The notes: generated by a model from the sequence alone, not told the origin. A stretch of DNA of 64,000 nt from Methanoregula sp. (GCF_023227875.1 NZ_JALOCH010000013.1:1-64000); one strand, 5' to 3'. Positions 44,437 through 53,890 are shown, numbered from the stretch's first letter. Translations and numbers: made by a program.

Positions 44437-47400
44437 TCAGCGCTGATGTTTCGCATGTACTTTTCCCAGAATATCTTTCAGCCCGTCTCCCCATAAGGGA
44501 TTGTCATCCATGGTGACGATGTCTACATTGCCCCCCTGGTAATCGCCCTGGCCTGACTGGTCTTCCATCCAGGACTCGATCTCAAGGTAGTTCTTTTTCA
44601 GTTCGTCCAGCACCCGTGGATCGGCATCCCAGAGGCTGCGCGTGTGTGCTTCAAGGAGCCTCCGTGCAATCTCTTCGAGGGCATGGGGGTTGTTCTGCTC
44701 GAAGAAGTCCCGCATCTCCTCATTATTGACAAATGTGTCCGCAATGTCGTTGAAGATCCAGTCGTCTACTTCCTGCGTTGAGGCTGACCAGCCATAGACC
44801 CGGGTCACCCGTTTCATGATATCGGAAGCCCCCTTGTACCCGTGATCTTTCATACCGTAGATCCATTTCGGGTTGAGGAGTTTTGTCCGGACTACGCGGC
44901 GGATCTCATCGGAGAGATCCCGCACCTCGACATTCCCGGGCTCGCGGGTATCCCCGTAATAGGGCTTCACGTTGTTGCCGGAATAGTGCCGGGCCGCTGC
45001 GGTGAAACCGCCCTGCGTGCCGAAATAGCAGCAGCAGCCGAGGAGGTCCTGCTCATCGGACTGGATCTTGTTGAACGTGACCGAGACCGTCGAGAGGCTG
45101 GCTGCAAGGTGCTCGTGGGCATCCTTCCCCTGCACACCCGTCCCGTAGGCGTACCCGTTGTAGGCAACGAAGATATCGGCAAGGTCCGCCTGGGTCTTCC
45201 ATGCGCTGGAAAGCACGGCAAGGTTGACACCGCTTGCATACGAGCCCGGTTTGGAGGAGAAGATCCGCAGGGTTGCATCGCGGAAACCGGCTCCGTTCTC
45301 AACCATGCTTTTCTGGGTGTGCCGGCGCACAAAGTTCCGGTCGGGAGGTTCGTCGAGAGCGGCAACGGCCTGTATGGCATCGTCGAGCAGCTCGTAGCAG
45401 TTCGCAAAGTTGTCCCGCAGGATGCCGGTCGTCCTTACCGTGATGTCGATCCGGGGGTGACCGAGCTTGTGGAGCGGGATGATCTCAAAGGACCGGACCT
45501 GGCCGTTCTTCTGCCAGACCGGCCGCGCACCGATAAGCCATAGCATCTCGGCAAACATCTCACCATCCGAAGCCATGATGTCCCCTGCCATCCAGTAAAA
45601 TGCGATGTTCTCCGGGACCGTGCCTTCCTCGCGGGAATATTTCTCAATGAGCGCGTCGGCCAGGCGCTGCCCCACCCTCCATGCAGCCTGTGTCGGGACA
45701 CGGTGCGGGTCCAGTGAGTAAAAGTTCCGGCCGGTTGGCAGCACGTCCTCGTGCCCCCGGGTGATCTGGCCGGAAGGCCCTGCCGGCACGTACCTCCCGT
45801 CCATACCGTGAAGGAGGGCGTCGATCTCCCGGGATCCGTCGATGCGCCGGCTGATCCCGATCACCCGCTCCCGTACTTCATTGAGGGCCTGTACCTGTTC
45901 GTCGGATATCCTCCTGCCGAAGATCAGGGGAACTGGGAGTGCCGGGTCTTCCAGCACCGTGGCGACAAAGCGCTCCAGTTCCAGGTCGACCTGTTCGAGG
46001 AGGGCGCCGTAGGACATTCCGTGTTCTTCAGAGTACCGGCCCTGTCCCGCAAGGAGATCGGTCAGGTCAAACCCGATGACCCGGGCAATGAGCCGGCGTG
46101 GCGATGTCTCGCCGGAATCGAAGCGGATGATGGAACTGATGAACTCCACCCGTTGATCTCCCGACGGGACGGTGCCGAAGATATGCATGCCGGACTGGAT
46201 CCGGGTATTGCGGATCTTCGAGAGGACCTCGTGGGCCTTTGCGGACATCACGTTAAGGGGCATGCCGTGGTTGAGGTGCATGTCCGCATCAAGATTTGCC
46301 CGGACCAGGGCTTCGATGAGCTGGTGCTGGAGGGCGTGGGCCCGGGCCGGGTCGTGTTTTGTGGTCTCGTACTCGGTGAGAATGGTGTCGATCTCCTCGA
46401 GGCCTTCGTAAAGCCCGCTGCCGGTCATGACGGTCTGCATGTGATCGACCAGCACCGCATAGCCGCGCCGCTTGGCAATCGTGCCTTCCGCCGGGTTGTC
46501 GGAGTTGTAGATGTACAGGAACGGCAGCGTCCCGGCAGCAATGTCCGGGAAACATTCCTGCGAGAGACCGGTCCCCTTGCCCGGCAGGAACTCGAGGTTG
46601 CCATGGGTGCCGACGTGGATGAGGACATCGGCATTCTGGACCTTGTCGAGCCAGTAGTAGGTGGCCAGGTACTGGTGGGGCGGCGGGCACTTTGGATCGT
46701 GGAGAATCTTGCAGACCGTGCCGTCGCACCGTGAGCCGTAACAGCCGCGCTTGGGCTGGACGTGGATCGTGGCATTGCCCAGCCGGATGCCGGTAATCAG
46801 CATCCGGTTGTCGAGCACCATCCCCTCACCGGGGGGCTCTCCCCAGGTGGCGTTCACCTGCTGTTGTACTCTCTCGGGAAGCGACCGGAAATAGGGCAGG
46901 TAGGTGGAGAGGTCCATCAGGGCGAGGGCTCCCCCGCATGCCACGATGTCCTGTACCGTTGTCCACCGGAACTCCGAGATCGCCTTTTTCTTCTGGATGG
47001 TTTCCACGAGTTCCTTGCCGGATGCCGGCGGGGTAACGGCATACCCTGCCCCCGCCATCTGGTGCAGGATGCGTGCAACGCTCTCCAGCGTGTCGAGGTT
47101 GGAGCCGCCGCCGATGTTTGCCTCGGTCCCGGCACACGGGTTGTTGTTTAAGATGAACGCGACCTTCCGCTCACCGGCAGGTTTCTTCGCAAGGTCAATC
47201 CACCGCCGGATCCTGCCCGCGATTTTCGCGCACCGATCCGGAACCGCTTCCCGGGTCTTGCCGCCATCGGGTTCGCTCCTGCTGGTTCCGACAAAGACCG
47301 GTTCTACCACCCCCTCGAACTCCGGAAGGGCTATCGACCACCCGATGTCCATGGAGAGCCCTTCCGATGCCCGCCACTGTTCGAGGGTCATGTACATGGT

Positions 47401-48243
47401 TACGACAGGCGAGAATACCGGGACATCAAAGGACCTGAGCAGGTCGATCCCGTCCGAGGTACCGGTCCGGGACCGGGCACTGTCCCTCACCGAACCGAAG
47501 AGGAAAGGGATGAGCTTGACCAGCGCATCGATACGGGGAACGCCGTCACGGAGGAGGTAATCGGACACCACCTCGTCCATCCCCCGGGCCCCGAGGGCAT
47601 CATCCCGGATCGCATAGGTAAAAACCGGGATGACTGCAAGGCCAACTGCCTCAAGACTGCCAATCAGCTGGTCTTCGAGGGCAACGTTGCCTGCCGCCCA
47701 CGATGTACGGGAGAAGATCAGGGCAACCCGGTATTTCCCATCTGCACGTTCCCCATACCAGGCAAGATACTCGTCGACGCTGGCAAATACCTGCGGTGCA
47801 GCAGGATGATACAGACCCTCCCAAGGAACATCCGCTGGGGGTGCTGCCAGGCAGCTGGCACCAAAGAGTTTCCGGTCGATATACCGGAGAAGGTTCTTAA
47901 AATTCTCGTCCCCATTGTTGGTGATGTACCGGTGGCAGGTAGTGACAATCTCTGCTCCCACGGTGGACTGGGTCCAGAAGGAGGGGTCGGGCCCGAGCGA
48001 GATGACGGGAACTGTTTTTCTGATCACTTCGATTTCCCGGTCCACCTCTTCCCAGAACAGGTCCGAGGTGTGATAGAGGAGGATTACATCAGATTGTTTC
48101 ATAGAGGCGATTGCCTCTTCCCGTTTTTCCGGTGATTCTTCCAAAACGCGGGTGGGATAGACGGTACACCCGATACCGCATCCCTCCGCTGCGCGTTTCA
48201 TAACGGGGGCATAGGACCCCCACATAATCGAAGTTATTTTCAT
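44437..48243 (-). CDS. cobN: CobN-type cobaltochelatase / magnesium-chelatase H-like protein
   Basis: A 1268-residue protein of the CobN/BchH family, the large tetrapyrrole-binding subunit of ATP-dependent metal chelatases. Family blocks include CKILHDPKCPPPHQYLATYY, the conserved GTHGNLEFLPGKGTGLS near residue 540 and NLDADMHLNHGMPLNVM. ATG 48243 (MKITSIMWG) is preferred to 48255. The ATPase partner is encoded divergently at 48476. Methanogens make corrins by the anaerobic route with CbiX/CfbA-type enzymes, so this protein may instead work on imported tetrapyrroles; a relative, HmuS, acts in anaerobic heme breakdown. Insertion of cobalt or nickel remains equally possible. Confidence 0.85.
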   Translation of the reverse strand: MKITSIMWGSYAPVMKRAAEGCGIGCTVYPTRVLEESPEKREEAIASMKQSDVILLYHTSDLFWEEVDREIEVIRKTVPVISLGPDPSFWTQSTVGAEIVTTCHRYITNNGDENFKNLLRYIDRKLFGASCLAAPPADVPWEGLYHPAAPQVFASVDEYLAWYGERADGKYRVALIFSRTSWAAGNVALEDQLIGSLEAVGLAVIPVFTYAIRDDALGARGMDEVVSDYLLRDGVPRIDALVKLIPFLFGSVRDSARSRTGTSDGIDLLRSFDVPVFSPVVTMYMTLEQWRASEGLSMDIGWSIALPEFEGVVEPVFVGTSRSEPDGGKTREAVPDRCAKIAGRIRRWIDLAKKPAGERKVAFILNNNPCAGTEANIGGGSNLDTLESVARILHQMAGAGYAVTPPASGKELVETIQKKKAISEFRWTTVQDIVACGGALALMDLSTYLPYFRSLPERVQQQVNATWGEPPGEGMVLDNRMLITGIRLGNATIHVQPKRGCYGSRCDGTVCKILHDPKCPPPHQYLATYYWLDKVQNADVLIHVGTHGNLEFLPGKGTGLSQECFPDIAAGTLPFLYIYNSDNPAEGTIAKRRGYAVLVDHMQTVMTGSGLYEGLEEIDTILTEYETTKHDPARAHALQHQLIEALVRANLDADMHLNHGMPLNVMSAKAHEVLSKIRNTRIQSGMHIFGTVPSGDQRVEFISSIIRFDSGETSPRRLIARVIGFDLTDLLAGQGRYSEEHGMSYGALLEQVDLELERFVATVLEDPALPVPLIFGRRISDEQVQALNEVRERVIGISRRIDGSREIDALLHGMDGRYVPAGPSGQITRGHEDVLPTGRNFYSLDPHRVPTQAAWRVGQRLADALIEKYSREEGTVPENIAFYWMAGDIMASDGEMFAEMLWLIGARPVWQKNGQVRSFEIIPLHKLGHPRIDITVRTTGILRDNFANCYELLDDAIQAVAALDEPPDRNFVRRHTQKSMVENGAGFRDATLRIFSSKPGSYASGVNLAVLSSAWKTQADLADIFVAYNGYAYGTGVQGKDAHEHLAASLSTVSVTFNKIQSDEQDLLGCCCYFGTQGGFTAAARHYSGNNVKPYYGDTREPGNVEVRDLSDEIRRVVRTKLLNPKWIYGMKDHGYKGASDIMKRVTRVYGWSASTQEVDDWIFNDIADTFVNNEEMRDFFEQNNPHALEEIARRLLEAHTRSLWDADPRVLDELKKNYLEIESWMEDQSGQGDYQGGNVDIVTMDDNPLWGDGLKDILGKVHAKHQR

Positions 48244-48368
48244 GTATGGTCCCATTGTCGGCAGGCTGGATAACTACCTCTTCGCATAACACGTATCGTG
48301 AATTTTGACACGTCTATTGTTAAAAATATTGTCAATTATGCTATGCAGTTCTACAAAAATAAAATAAA

Positions 48369-48390
48369 TAATACTTAATTATAAGATAAC
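48369..48390. promoter_or_regulatory. Candidate operator between cobN and chlI/chlD-like gene
   Basis: TAATACT (48369-48375), 8 bases, then AGATAAC (48384-48390): the first half-site is perfect and the second is degenerate compared with 5234-5255. It lies in the 232-base divergent region serving both chelatase transcripts. The rest of the gap is AT-rich promoter sequence. Confidence 0.4.
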
Positions 48391-48475
48391 GTTTAATTAG
48401 ATTATCCTGCATCTCGTAACATCCAGACTACCGGGACAGGTATTTCCGGCAATAATATTCACCAAGGAGTCCAGC

Positions 48476-50425
48476 ATGCACCACTTCAATGACATCTACC
48501 CATTCTCCGCCATCGTAGGCCAGGAACTGATGAAGAAAGCCCTCATCCTGAACGCGATCAATCCCCGTATCGGGGGGGTACTGATCAAGGGGGAGAAAGG
48601 TACTGCGAAGTCAACGGCTGCCCGTGCCCTTGCCCACCTCCTGCCGGACCGGCAGGTAGTGGAGGGATGCCAATTCGGCTGCGACCCTGCCGACAAAAAC
48701 GGCCTCTGCCCTGCCTGCCAGAAGAAACACCCGGATCTTGTCACGACAACCGCACGGATGCGTGTCATCGAACTCCCGATCAGCGCTACCGAAGACAAGG
48801 TGGTCGGCAGCCTGGATATCGGGCATGCCCTCAGGAAGGGAGAGAAAAAATTCGAGCCGGGTATCCTTGCACAGGCGCACCGGAATATCCTGTACGTGGA
48901 CGAGGTCAACCTGCTCAATGATCATATTGTCGATGTCCTTTTAGATGCCGCTGCAATGGGTATGAACTTCATCGAACGGGAAGGCGTCTCCTATGTCCAC
49001 CCGTCTGCATTCATCCTGATCGGGACGATGAACCCGGAGGAGGGCGACCTCCGGCCCCAGCTCCTTGACCGATTCGGCCTCTGCGTGGATATCGAGGGGA
49101 TCCATGACGCGGACACGAGAGTCGAAGTGATCCGGCGGAGGCAGAAGTATGACGATGCACCTGATGAGTTCATCTTCGGGTGGGCATCCTCTGAACAGGA
49201 GATGCGGGAGCGCATTGTCCGGGCACAGATACTCCTGCGGGAAGTGAAAGTTTCCGACGATATGCTGATGATGATCGCACAGATCTGCATTGACATGGCA
49301 GTCGACGGCCACCGTGCCGATATCACGATGATGAAAACAGCCTCGACCATCGCGGCATTCAACAACCGTGCTGAGGTAAACGAGGAAGACGTCCGCGAGG
49401 CCGCCACCCTTGTGCTTTCCCATAGGATGCGCCGCCGGCCATTCTCCGAACAGCCGATGGACAGGCAGAAGATAGAGCAGTCCATCCGGAATTCACGGGA
49501 CGAACGGCAGCAGCCAAACCATGAGAACGAGCACAACCGCCACGAGCTGCCAAAAGAGAACACGATGCCGGATGGTTCCACGACAACGCAGTGTGCCGAA
49601 GGTTCGCCGTTCAGGCTTGACCAGAAACCGATCTCACCCCCGCGTCGCCCCGATGCATTCCGTCGCGAGGGCAGCGGGCGGAGGAGCGTGACGGAATCCC
49701 ACGACGGCAGGTACGTCCGCAACCGGATCCCGGAAACAATCACTCCCGATATTGCGCTTGATGCCACAATCCGGGCCGCCGCTCCCCACCAGCATGGGCG
49801 GGTTGGAGATCTTGCCGTAAAGGTTGAACCCGCAGATATCCGCGAGAAGGTGAGGGAGCGGAAGACCGGCAATACCGTCCTGTTCGTAGTAGACGCAAGC
49901 GGGAGCATGGGAACCCAGCAGCGGATGACGGCAGTCAAAGGGGCGATCCTCACGCTCCTCATCGATGCGTACCAGAAACGCGACCGGGTGGGCCTTGTGG
50001 TATTCCGCGGGAAAAGTGCTGAAGTCCTCCTTCCCCCGACATCGAGCGTGGAACTGGCGCGCAAGTACATGCAGTCCCTGCCGGTGGGCGGGAAGACCCC
50101 CCTTGCCCACGGGCTCTCAAAGGGTTTCGAGGTCATCAGACGGGAGCTGATGATCAACCACCACACAATCCCGAGAATGGTCCTGGTCTCCGACGGGAAA
50201 GGAAACGTGGGCATGGGTTCCGGCTCTCCCCTTGACGATGCAAAGGAGGTTGCCACCCGTATCCGCGATGCAGGGATCTCCTCACTCGTCATCGATTCAG
50301 AAAAGGGATTTATCTCCTTTGGGCTTGCGCAGACACTTTCGGATGAACTGGGCGCAACCTACTGCAAGCTCGAGGACCTCCGGGCCGAACAGCTCGCGGG
50401 CGTGGTGAAAGGTATCGGGATGTGA
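48476..50425 (+). CDS. Chelatase ATPase, fused ChlI-ChlD-like (AAA+ and VWA)
   Basis: A 649-residue protein. An AAA+ module has Walker A GEKGTAKST near residues 39-47 and Walker B ILYVDEVNLL near 138-147. An acidic, Pro- and His-rich linker (about 345-425) follows, then a C-terminal von Willebrand A domain with the MIDAS motif VVDASGSMG near residue 472. A four-cysteine cluster between Walker A and B (C65, C69, C78, C81) probably binds zinc or iron-sulfur, as in related archaeal proteins. It should drive the CobN-like subunit. GGAG precedes ATG 48476. FecCD and FepC genes follow, linking the chelatase with uptake of a large metal complex. Confidence 0.87.
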   Translation: MHHFNDIYPFSAIVGQELMKKALILNAINPRIGGVLIKGEKGTAKSTAARALAHLLPDRQVVEGCQFGCDPADKNGLCPACQKKHPDLVTTTARMRVIELPISATEDKVVGSLDIGHALRKGEKKFEPGILAQAHRNILYVDEVNLLNDHIVDVLLDAAAMGMNFIEREGVSYVHPSAFILIGTMNPEEGDLRPQLLDRFGLCVDIEGIHDADTRVEVIRRRQKYDDAPDEFIFGWASSEQEMRERIVRAQILLREVKVSDDMLMMIAQICIDMAVDGHRADITMMKTASTIAAFNNRAEVNEEDVREAATLVLSHRMRRRPFSEQPMDRQKIEQSIRNSRDERQQPNHENEHNRHELPKENTMPDGSTTTQCAEGSPFRLDQKPISPPRRPDAFRREGSGRRSVTESHDGRYVRNRIPETITPDIALDATIRAAAPHQHGRVGDLAVKVEPADIREKVRERKTGNTVLFVVDASGSMGTQQRMTAVKGAILTLLIDAYQKRDRVGLVVFRGKSAEVLLPPTSSVELARKYMQSLPVGGKTPLAHGLSKGFEVIRRELMINHHTIPRMVLVSDGKGNVGMGSGSPLDDAKEVATRIRDAGISSLVIDSEKGFISFGLAQTLSDELGATYCKLEDLRAEQLAGVVKGIGM

Positions 50426-50486
50426 ATGCGGTTTCACCAGCGGTCCTGCAGGTTCCATTATTACATACAACAAATCCGGAAAACAT

Positions 50487-51659
50487 ATGCCTGACAGCGC
50501 ATCACCCGTATCGGCATCGGACGTATCGGTTCACACGCTCTACAAAGATGGCAGCGCCCGGCGGATCGCCCTGATCACCGGCCTCTCGCTCCTCGTCATT
50601 GCAACCGCGGTCCTGTCAGCCGGTATCGGCACGGTCTCCATCACCCCACAGGACACCATCCTTGCCATCGGGCATTCCTCTGCGGTTACCCTGCAGGACT
50701 TCCTGCACGCGTACCTCCCTCCCATTGCCGCGTGGTACGATGCCATCCCGTTCACCATCCCCACCCCCACAAACCCGCAGGCCGAACTGATCGTTGTCGG
50801 GTTCCGGCTGCCCCGGATCTTCCTTGCAATCCTCACCGGCATCAGTCTTGCGGTTGCCGGGACGGTCATGCAGGGGCTGCTGCGCAATCCGCTGGTCAGC
50901 CCGTTCACGCTCGGGCTCTCGTCCGCCGCATCCTTTGGGGCTGCACTGGCGATCGTGCTCGGGCCCGGCATCCTCGTCTCGTACTTCCTGCTGAGCTACG
51001 ACATGTGGATCGTGGTTTTTTCATTCCTCTTCGGCTGGCTTTCGATGATCCTGGTCTACTGGATCTCACGGTCGCGGGGCACAACGCAGTCGACCCTGAT
51101 CCTTGCCGGGGTCGTGATTGGCTATCTCTTCACGGCCGGCGTGATGGCGCTCAAGTACACCACCAACAACGAGAAACTCCGCGAACTGATGGTCTGGCTG
51201 ATGGGAGGGATGTGGGGGGCGAGCTGGAACGCCGTCCTCCTTCTCATCCCGCTGGTCATTATCTGTTTCTTTCTTCTCGAACGGAAGGCATGGGACCTAA
51301 ATGCCCTCTCTGCGGGAGATGACGTGGCAAAGAACCTCGGGATCAATGTCGAGCGCCTGCGTCTCTCCGGCCTGATGGTCTCGACCTTTGCCGCGTCCTG
51401 CTGCCTTGCGTTTACCGGCATTATCGGCTTTGTCGGCCTCATGGGCCCGCACATCTGCCGGATGATTATTGGCAGCGATCACCGCTATCTTATCCCGTGT
51501 GCCGGCCTGATGGGTGCGGCAATCCTGCTGCTCTCGGATACGGTTGCCCGTACCATCATGAGCCCGGTGGAGATCCCAGTAGGCATCATCATGTACGCTA
51601 TCGGAGGTATCTTCTTTCTCTTCATGATCATGCGGGGGAAAGGAAGGGGACTGTATTAG
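50487..51659 (+). CDS. FecCD-type ABC importer permease, second system
   Basis: A 390-residue permease with VVGFRLPRIFLAILTGISLA, GTVMQGLLRNPLVSPFTLGL and the C-terminal GLMGPHICRMIIGSDHRYL. It is longer than the first FecCD protein because of an enlarged first external loop (about residues 60-95). It lies 61 bases after the chelatase ATPase gene and 13 bases before its ATPase. No receptor gene is adjacent; the BtuF-like lipoprotein at 57716 or the tandem receptors at 17972-21804 are candidates. Confidence 0.92.
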   Translation: MPDSASPVSASDVSVHTLYKDGSARRIALITGLSLLVIATAVLSAGIGTVSITPQDTILAIGHSSAVTLQDFLHAYLPPIAAWYDAIPFTIPTPTNPQAELIVVGFRLPRIFLAILTGISLAVAGTVMQGLLRNPLVSPFTLGLSSAASFGAALAIVLGPGILVSYFLLSYDMWIVVFSFLFGWLSMILVYWISRSRGTTQSTLILAGVVIGYLFTAGVMALKYTTNNEKLRELMVWLMGGMWGASWNAVLLLIPLVIICFFLLERKAWDLNALSAGDDVAKNLGINVERLRLSGLMVSTFAASCCLAFTGIIGFVGLMGPHICRMIIGSDHRYLIPCAGLMGAAILLLSDTVARTIMSPVEIPVGIIMYAIGGIFFLFMIMRGKGRGLY

Positions 51660-51672
51660 GAGGTATGACCGG

Positions 51673-52449
51673 ATGGAGATCTCGATTGAGAATGTCTGTA
51701 AGGATTATGGGGAGAGACGGGTACTGGATACTATCTCGTTCTCTTTTGGAAAATCCGAGATTGTCGCCCTTGTCGGCCCCAACGGTTCCGGCAAGTCCAC
51801 GCTCATCAAAACCCTTGCAGGGGTCCACAAACAGACCTCGGGGAGCATCAGCATCGACGGGACGGACATCCGGAAGATCGATCCCATCGAGCTTGCCAGG
51901 TGTGTCGGGTACGTCCCCCAGCATTTCACCTACACCCTCTACTCCACGGTCTTCGAGACGGTCCTCCTTGGCAGGAGACAGCACATAAGGTGGTCGGTTT
52001 CGGATGAGGAACTCTCCCGGGTGCAGCACTCGCTCGATGTGCTGGAGATGGGGCAGATGGCCGGCAGTTACATGGATCAGCTCTCCGGAGGGGAGCGGCA
52101 GAAAGTGTTTATTGCACGGGCCCTGGCTCAGGACCCGAAACTCTTCCTCTTCGACGAGCCGACCAGCGCACTCGATATCCGGTACCAGATCGAGGTGATG
52201 GAGACCATGCGGGAGATCACGTGGGAACGCGGGGCCGGCATGATCATTGCCGTCCACGACCTCAACCTTGCCTACCGCTATGCCGACACGGTTGTCGTGC
52301 TTCACGGGGGAAAGATGGCAGGCTACGGGAAACCCCAGGAGGTCCTTACACCGACATGCATCAACAAGGTTTACGGAGTCGAGTCGTTCATCGTGGAGAA
52401 CGAGTTCGGGAAATTCATCGTGCCGTTCCGGGCAAAGGCCGTAATCTAA
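51673..52449 (+). CDS. FepC/BtuD-type ABC importer ATPase, second system
   Basis: A 258-residue ATPase with Walker A GPNGSGKST, Q-loop YVPQHFTYTLYST, signature LSGGERQKVFIARA and Walker B LFLFDEPTSALDI. AGGAGG lies a few bases before ATG 51673. It powers the FecCD permease upstream, and both genes probably share a transcript with the chelatase ATPase. Imported ligands of this class include cobalamin, heme and siderophores; with the chelatase subunits a tetrapyrrole is the best guess. Confidence 0.92.
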   Translation: MEISIENVCKDYGERRVLDTISFSFGKSEIVALVGPNGSGKSTLIKTLAGVHKQTSGSISIDGTDIRKIDPIELARCVGYVPQHFTYTLYSTVFETVLLGRRQHIRWSVSDEELSRVQHSLDVLEMGQMAGSYMDQLSGGERQKVFIARALAQDPKLFLFDEPTSALDIRYQIEVMETMREITWERGAGMIIAVHDLNLAYRYADTVVVLHGGKMAGYGKPQEVLTPTCINKVYGVESFIVENEFGKFIVPFRAKAVI

Positions 52450-52520
52450 CCACGGGATACTATCAAAAACATGTGCCGGAATGATGATCAGATATCCCTC
52501 CTGTCAGCCTTTACTTTTTT

Positions 52521-53010
52521 TCAGAGAGAGAATGAACCCATTGATATGGTCTTGCTCATCTCCTTGTCCACAACGAGCCAAGTGATCCTGGTATTATTTC
52601 TCAGGATGACACTGCCGAATTTCATGCCGTTAGGATCGTATAAACCTTCGATAAAAAAAAGTATCGCCGGCCTGGATCGTGGCATCGGCGTTATCGGCGC
52701 TGCTCCCCACTTCCGTGAAGTTTCTTACCAGACTGCTGCTATAGGAGACGTCATTGATGGATAGCGAGGTTTTGTCATCATGCTCCCGTAAAATCACGTT
52801 TAAGGAACTGAGCATGAACCCGGAACGTGCTCTCAATGCGTCCAGCGTAAATCTCAGTATCACTGCACCATCAGGACGGTTCAAGAACGCTGTATGGAAT
52901 TCCCTGAATGCAACGGTTAATAAAACCCTCACCCGCTGCAATAAAAATGTAAAAAGGCCCGGTGACATAGAACCCGACAAGCGGGAGATCCAGCTGACTT
53001 TCAATCCCAA
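52521..53010 (-). pseudogene. Frameshifted pilin-like or secreted protein remnant
   Basis: The minus frame ending at 52630 reads ...NADATIQAGDTFF up to a run of eight T (52653-52660), then leaves the natural frame. Removing one T joins it to IEGLYDPNGMKFGSVILRNN ... VVDKEMSKTISMGSFSL with a stop at 52521. The joined C-terminus (AGDTFFIEGLYD, RITWLVVDKEMSKTI) resembles archaeal type IV pilin-like (DUF1628) proteins, but no class III signal peptide is visible upstream, so the 5' part is also lost. It may be a pseudogene, or the homopolymer could be phase-variable or a sequencing error. Confidence 0.4.
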
Positions 53011-53113
53011 CCTGACCCTGATCCGTGAAACGACAGAGATTACGATTGGTGCGTACTAACAATCGTAACCTGCGACTCACGCGGGGCATGCGGGAGACCA
53101 TCACTTCGGATGA

Positions 53114-53223
53114 TCATGAGAGAATAATGTCGTACTCTTCATAGCACTCCCGATACTGCCAGAAGGTTCCATAGGACAGACCTGCCGCTCTCAAATAATA
53201 AATTCTTACCAAGTACAATTTTT
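53114..53223 (-). pseudogene. Short C-terminal gene fragment, family unknown
   Basis: An open stretch without a start reads YYLRAAGLSYGTFWQYRECY then EEYDIILS and a stop at 53114. The AAGLSYGTFWQYR pattern looks like a helix-turn-helix, as in DNA-binding or recombinase proteins. No upstream part of the gene is present. Low confidence; it could be chance. Confidence 0.2.
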
Positions 53224-53285
53224 ACTCTCAAAGTTTCAAAACATTAAAACATCTTAAAAATGATATTCTCCTGACAGAGGTTACC

Positions 53286-53708
53286 ATGACCATGGACGAC
53301 GATCTCTCCCGTATTGGCATCTCATTGCCGAAAAACCTGCTCGACAAGTTTGATGAAATCCTGAACTATCGTGGCTATTCCTCCCGTTCTGAAGGTATAC
53401 GAGATGCGATCCGCACGTACATCTCGTATTACAAATGGATGTCGGATGTCAAAGGGGAGCGGGAGGGGGTCATCACGATGGTGTACGACCATGAGCAGCG
53501 GAATCTTCTTTCTGATATTATGGATATCGAGCACAATTATCATGAAGTCATCAAGGCATCGCTCCACTCCCATATCACCCATGAGCGGTGCCTGGAAGTT
53601 ATCCTCGTTCACGGGGACGGCTCACAACTTAAGACCCTTGCCGAGAAACTGATGGCCCACAAGGGTATCGAGTCCGTGAAACTCACGACCATCGCTATTG
53701 AGGATTAG
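53286..53708 (+). CDS. nikR: Nickel-responsive regulator NikR, copy 2
   Basis: A 140-residue NikR with the same ribbon-helix-helix and nickel ligands H83, H94, H96 and C102 as copy 1, 127 of 140 residues being identical. The DNA-contacting N-terminal strand (MTMDDDLSRIGISLPKNLL) is identical, so both should bind the same operators. Differences lie around residues 77-84 and at the extreme C-terminus, near the metal and dimer interfaces. GAGG stands just before the ATG. It follows the chelatase-importer operon and precedes the surface-protein region. Confidence 0.93.
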   Translation: MTMDDDLSRIGISLPKNLLDKFDEILNYRGYSSRSEGIRDAIRTYISYYKWMSDVKGEREGVITMVYDHEQRNLLSDIMDIEHNYHEVIKASLHSHITHERCLEVILVHGDGSQLKTLAEKLMAHKGIESVKLTTIAIED

Positions 53709-53890
53709 GTATTATATACCAATATCAGTAAAATCGGGTTTATTACACGAATCCAATACCCATTTCTCAGAAGATTTTTACGATCCCGGATTATCATGCA
53801 ACAGGCCGGGTTGTCCAATCGTTCCCTGTCGACGACTGAATTGGGGAAACAGTTCTTCCACACTCATCGGTTCCCACGTTGGGGATTCAT

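Larger units (their letters stand above)
52450..53285. other. 836-base region of decayed sequence
   Basis: The region between FepC and nikR copy 2 holds two apparent gene remnants on the minus strand (separate entries). The plus-strand frame at 52754-53059 mostly covers the complement of the first remnant. 53224-53285 is an AT-rich promoter for nikR copy 2, with GAGG just before its start codon. Confidence 0.4.

Noticed and set aside
48241..48285. 15-codon upstream frame whose TGA overlaps the cobN ATG 48243
   Set aside because: No ribosome-binding site and no notable sequence; the overlap is likely chance, though a leader peptide cannot be excluded.
52754..53059. 101-codon plus-strand frame
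   Set aside because: No ribosome-binding site or recognisable family; the complementary minus frame has a better match to a pilin-like C-terminus, though both are weak.
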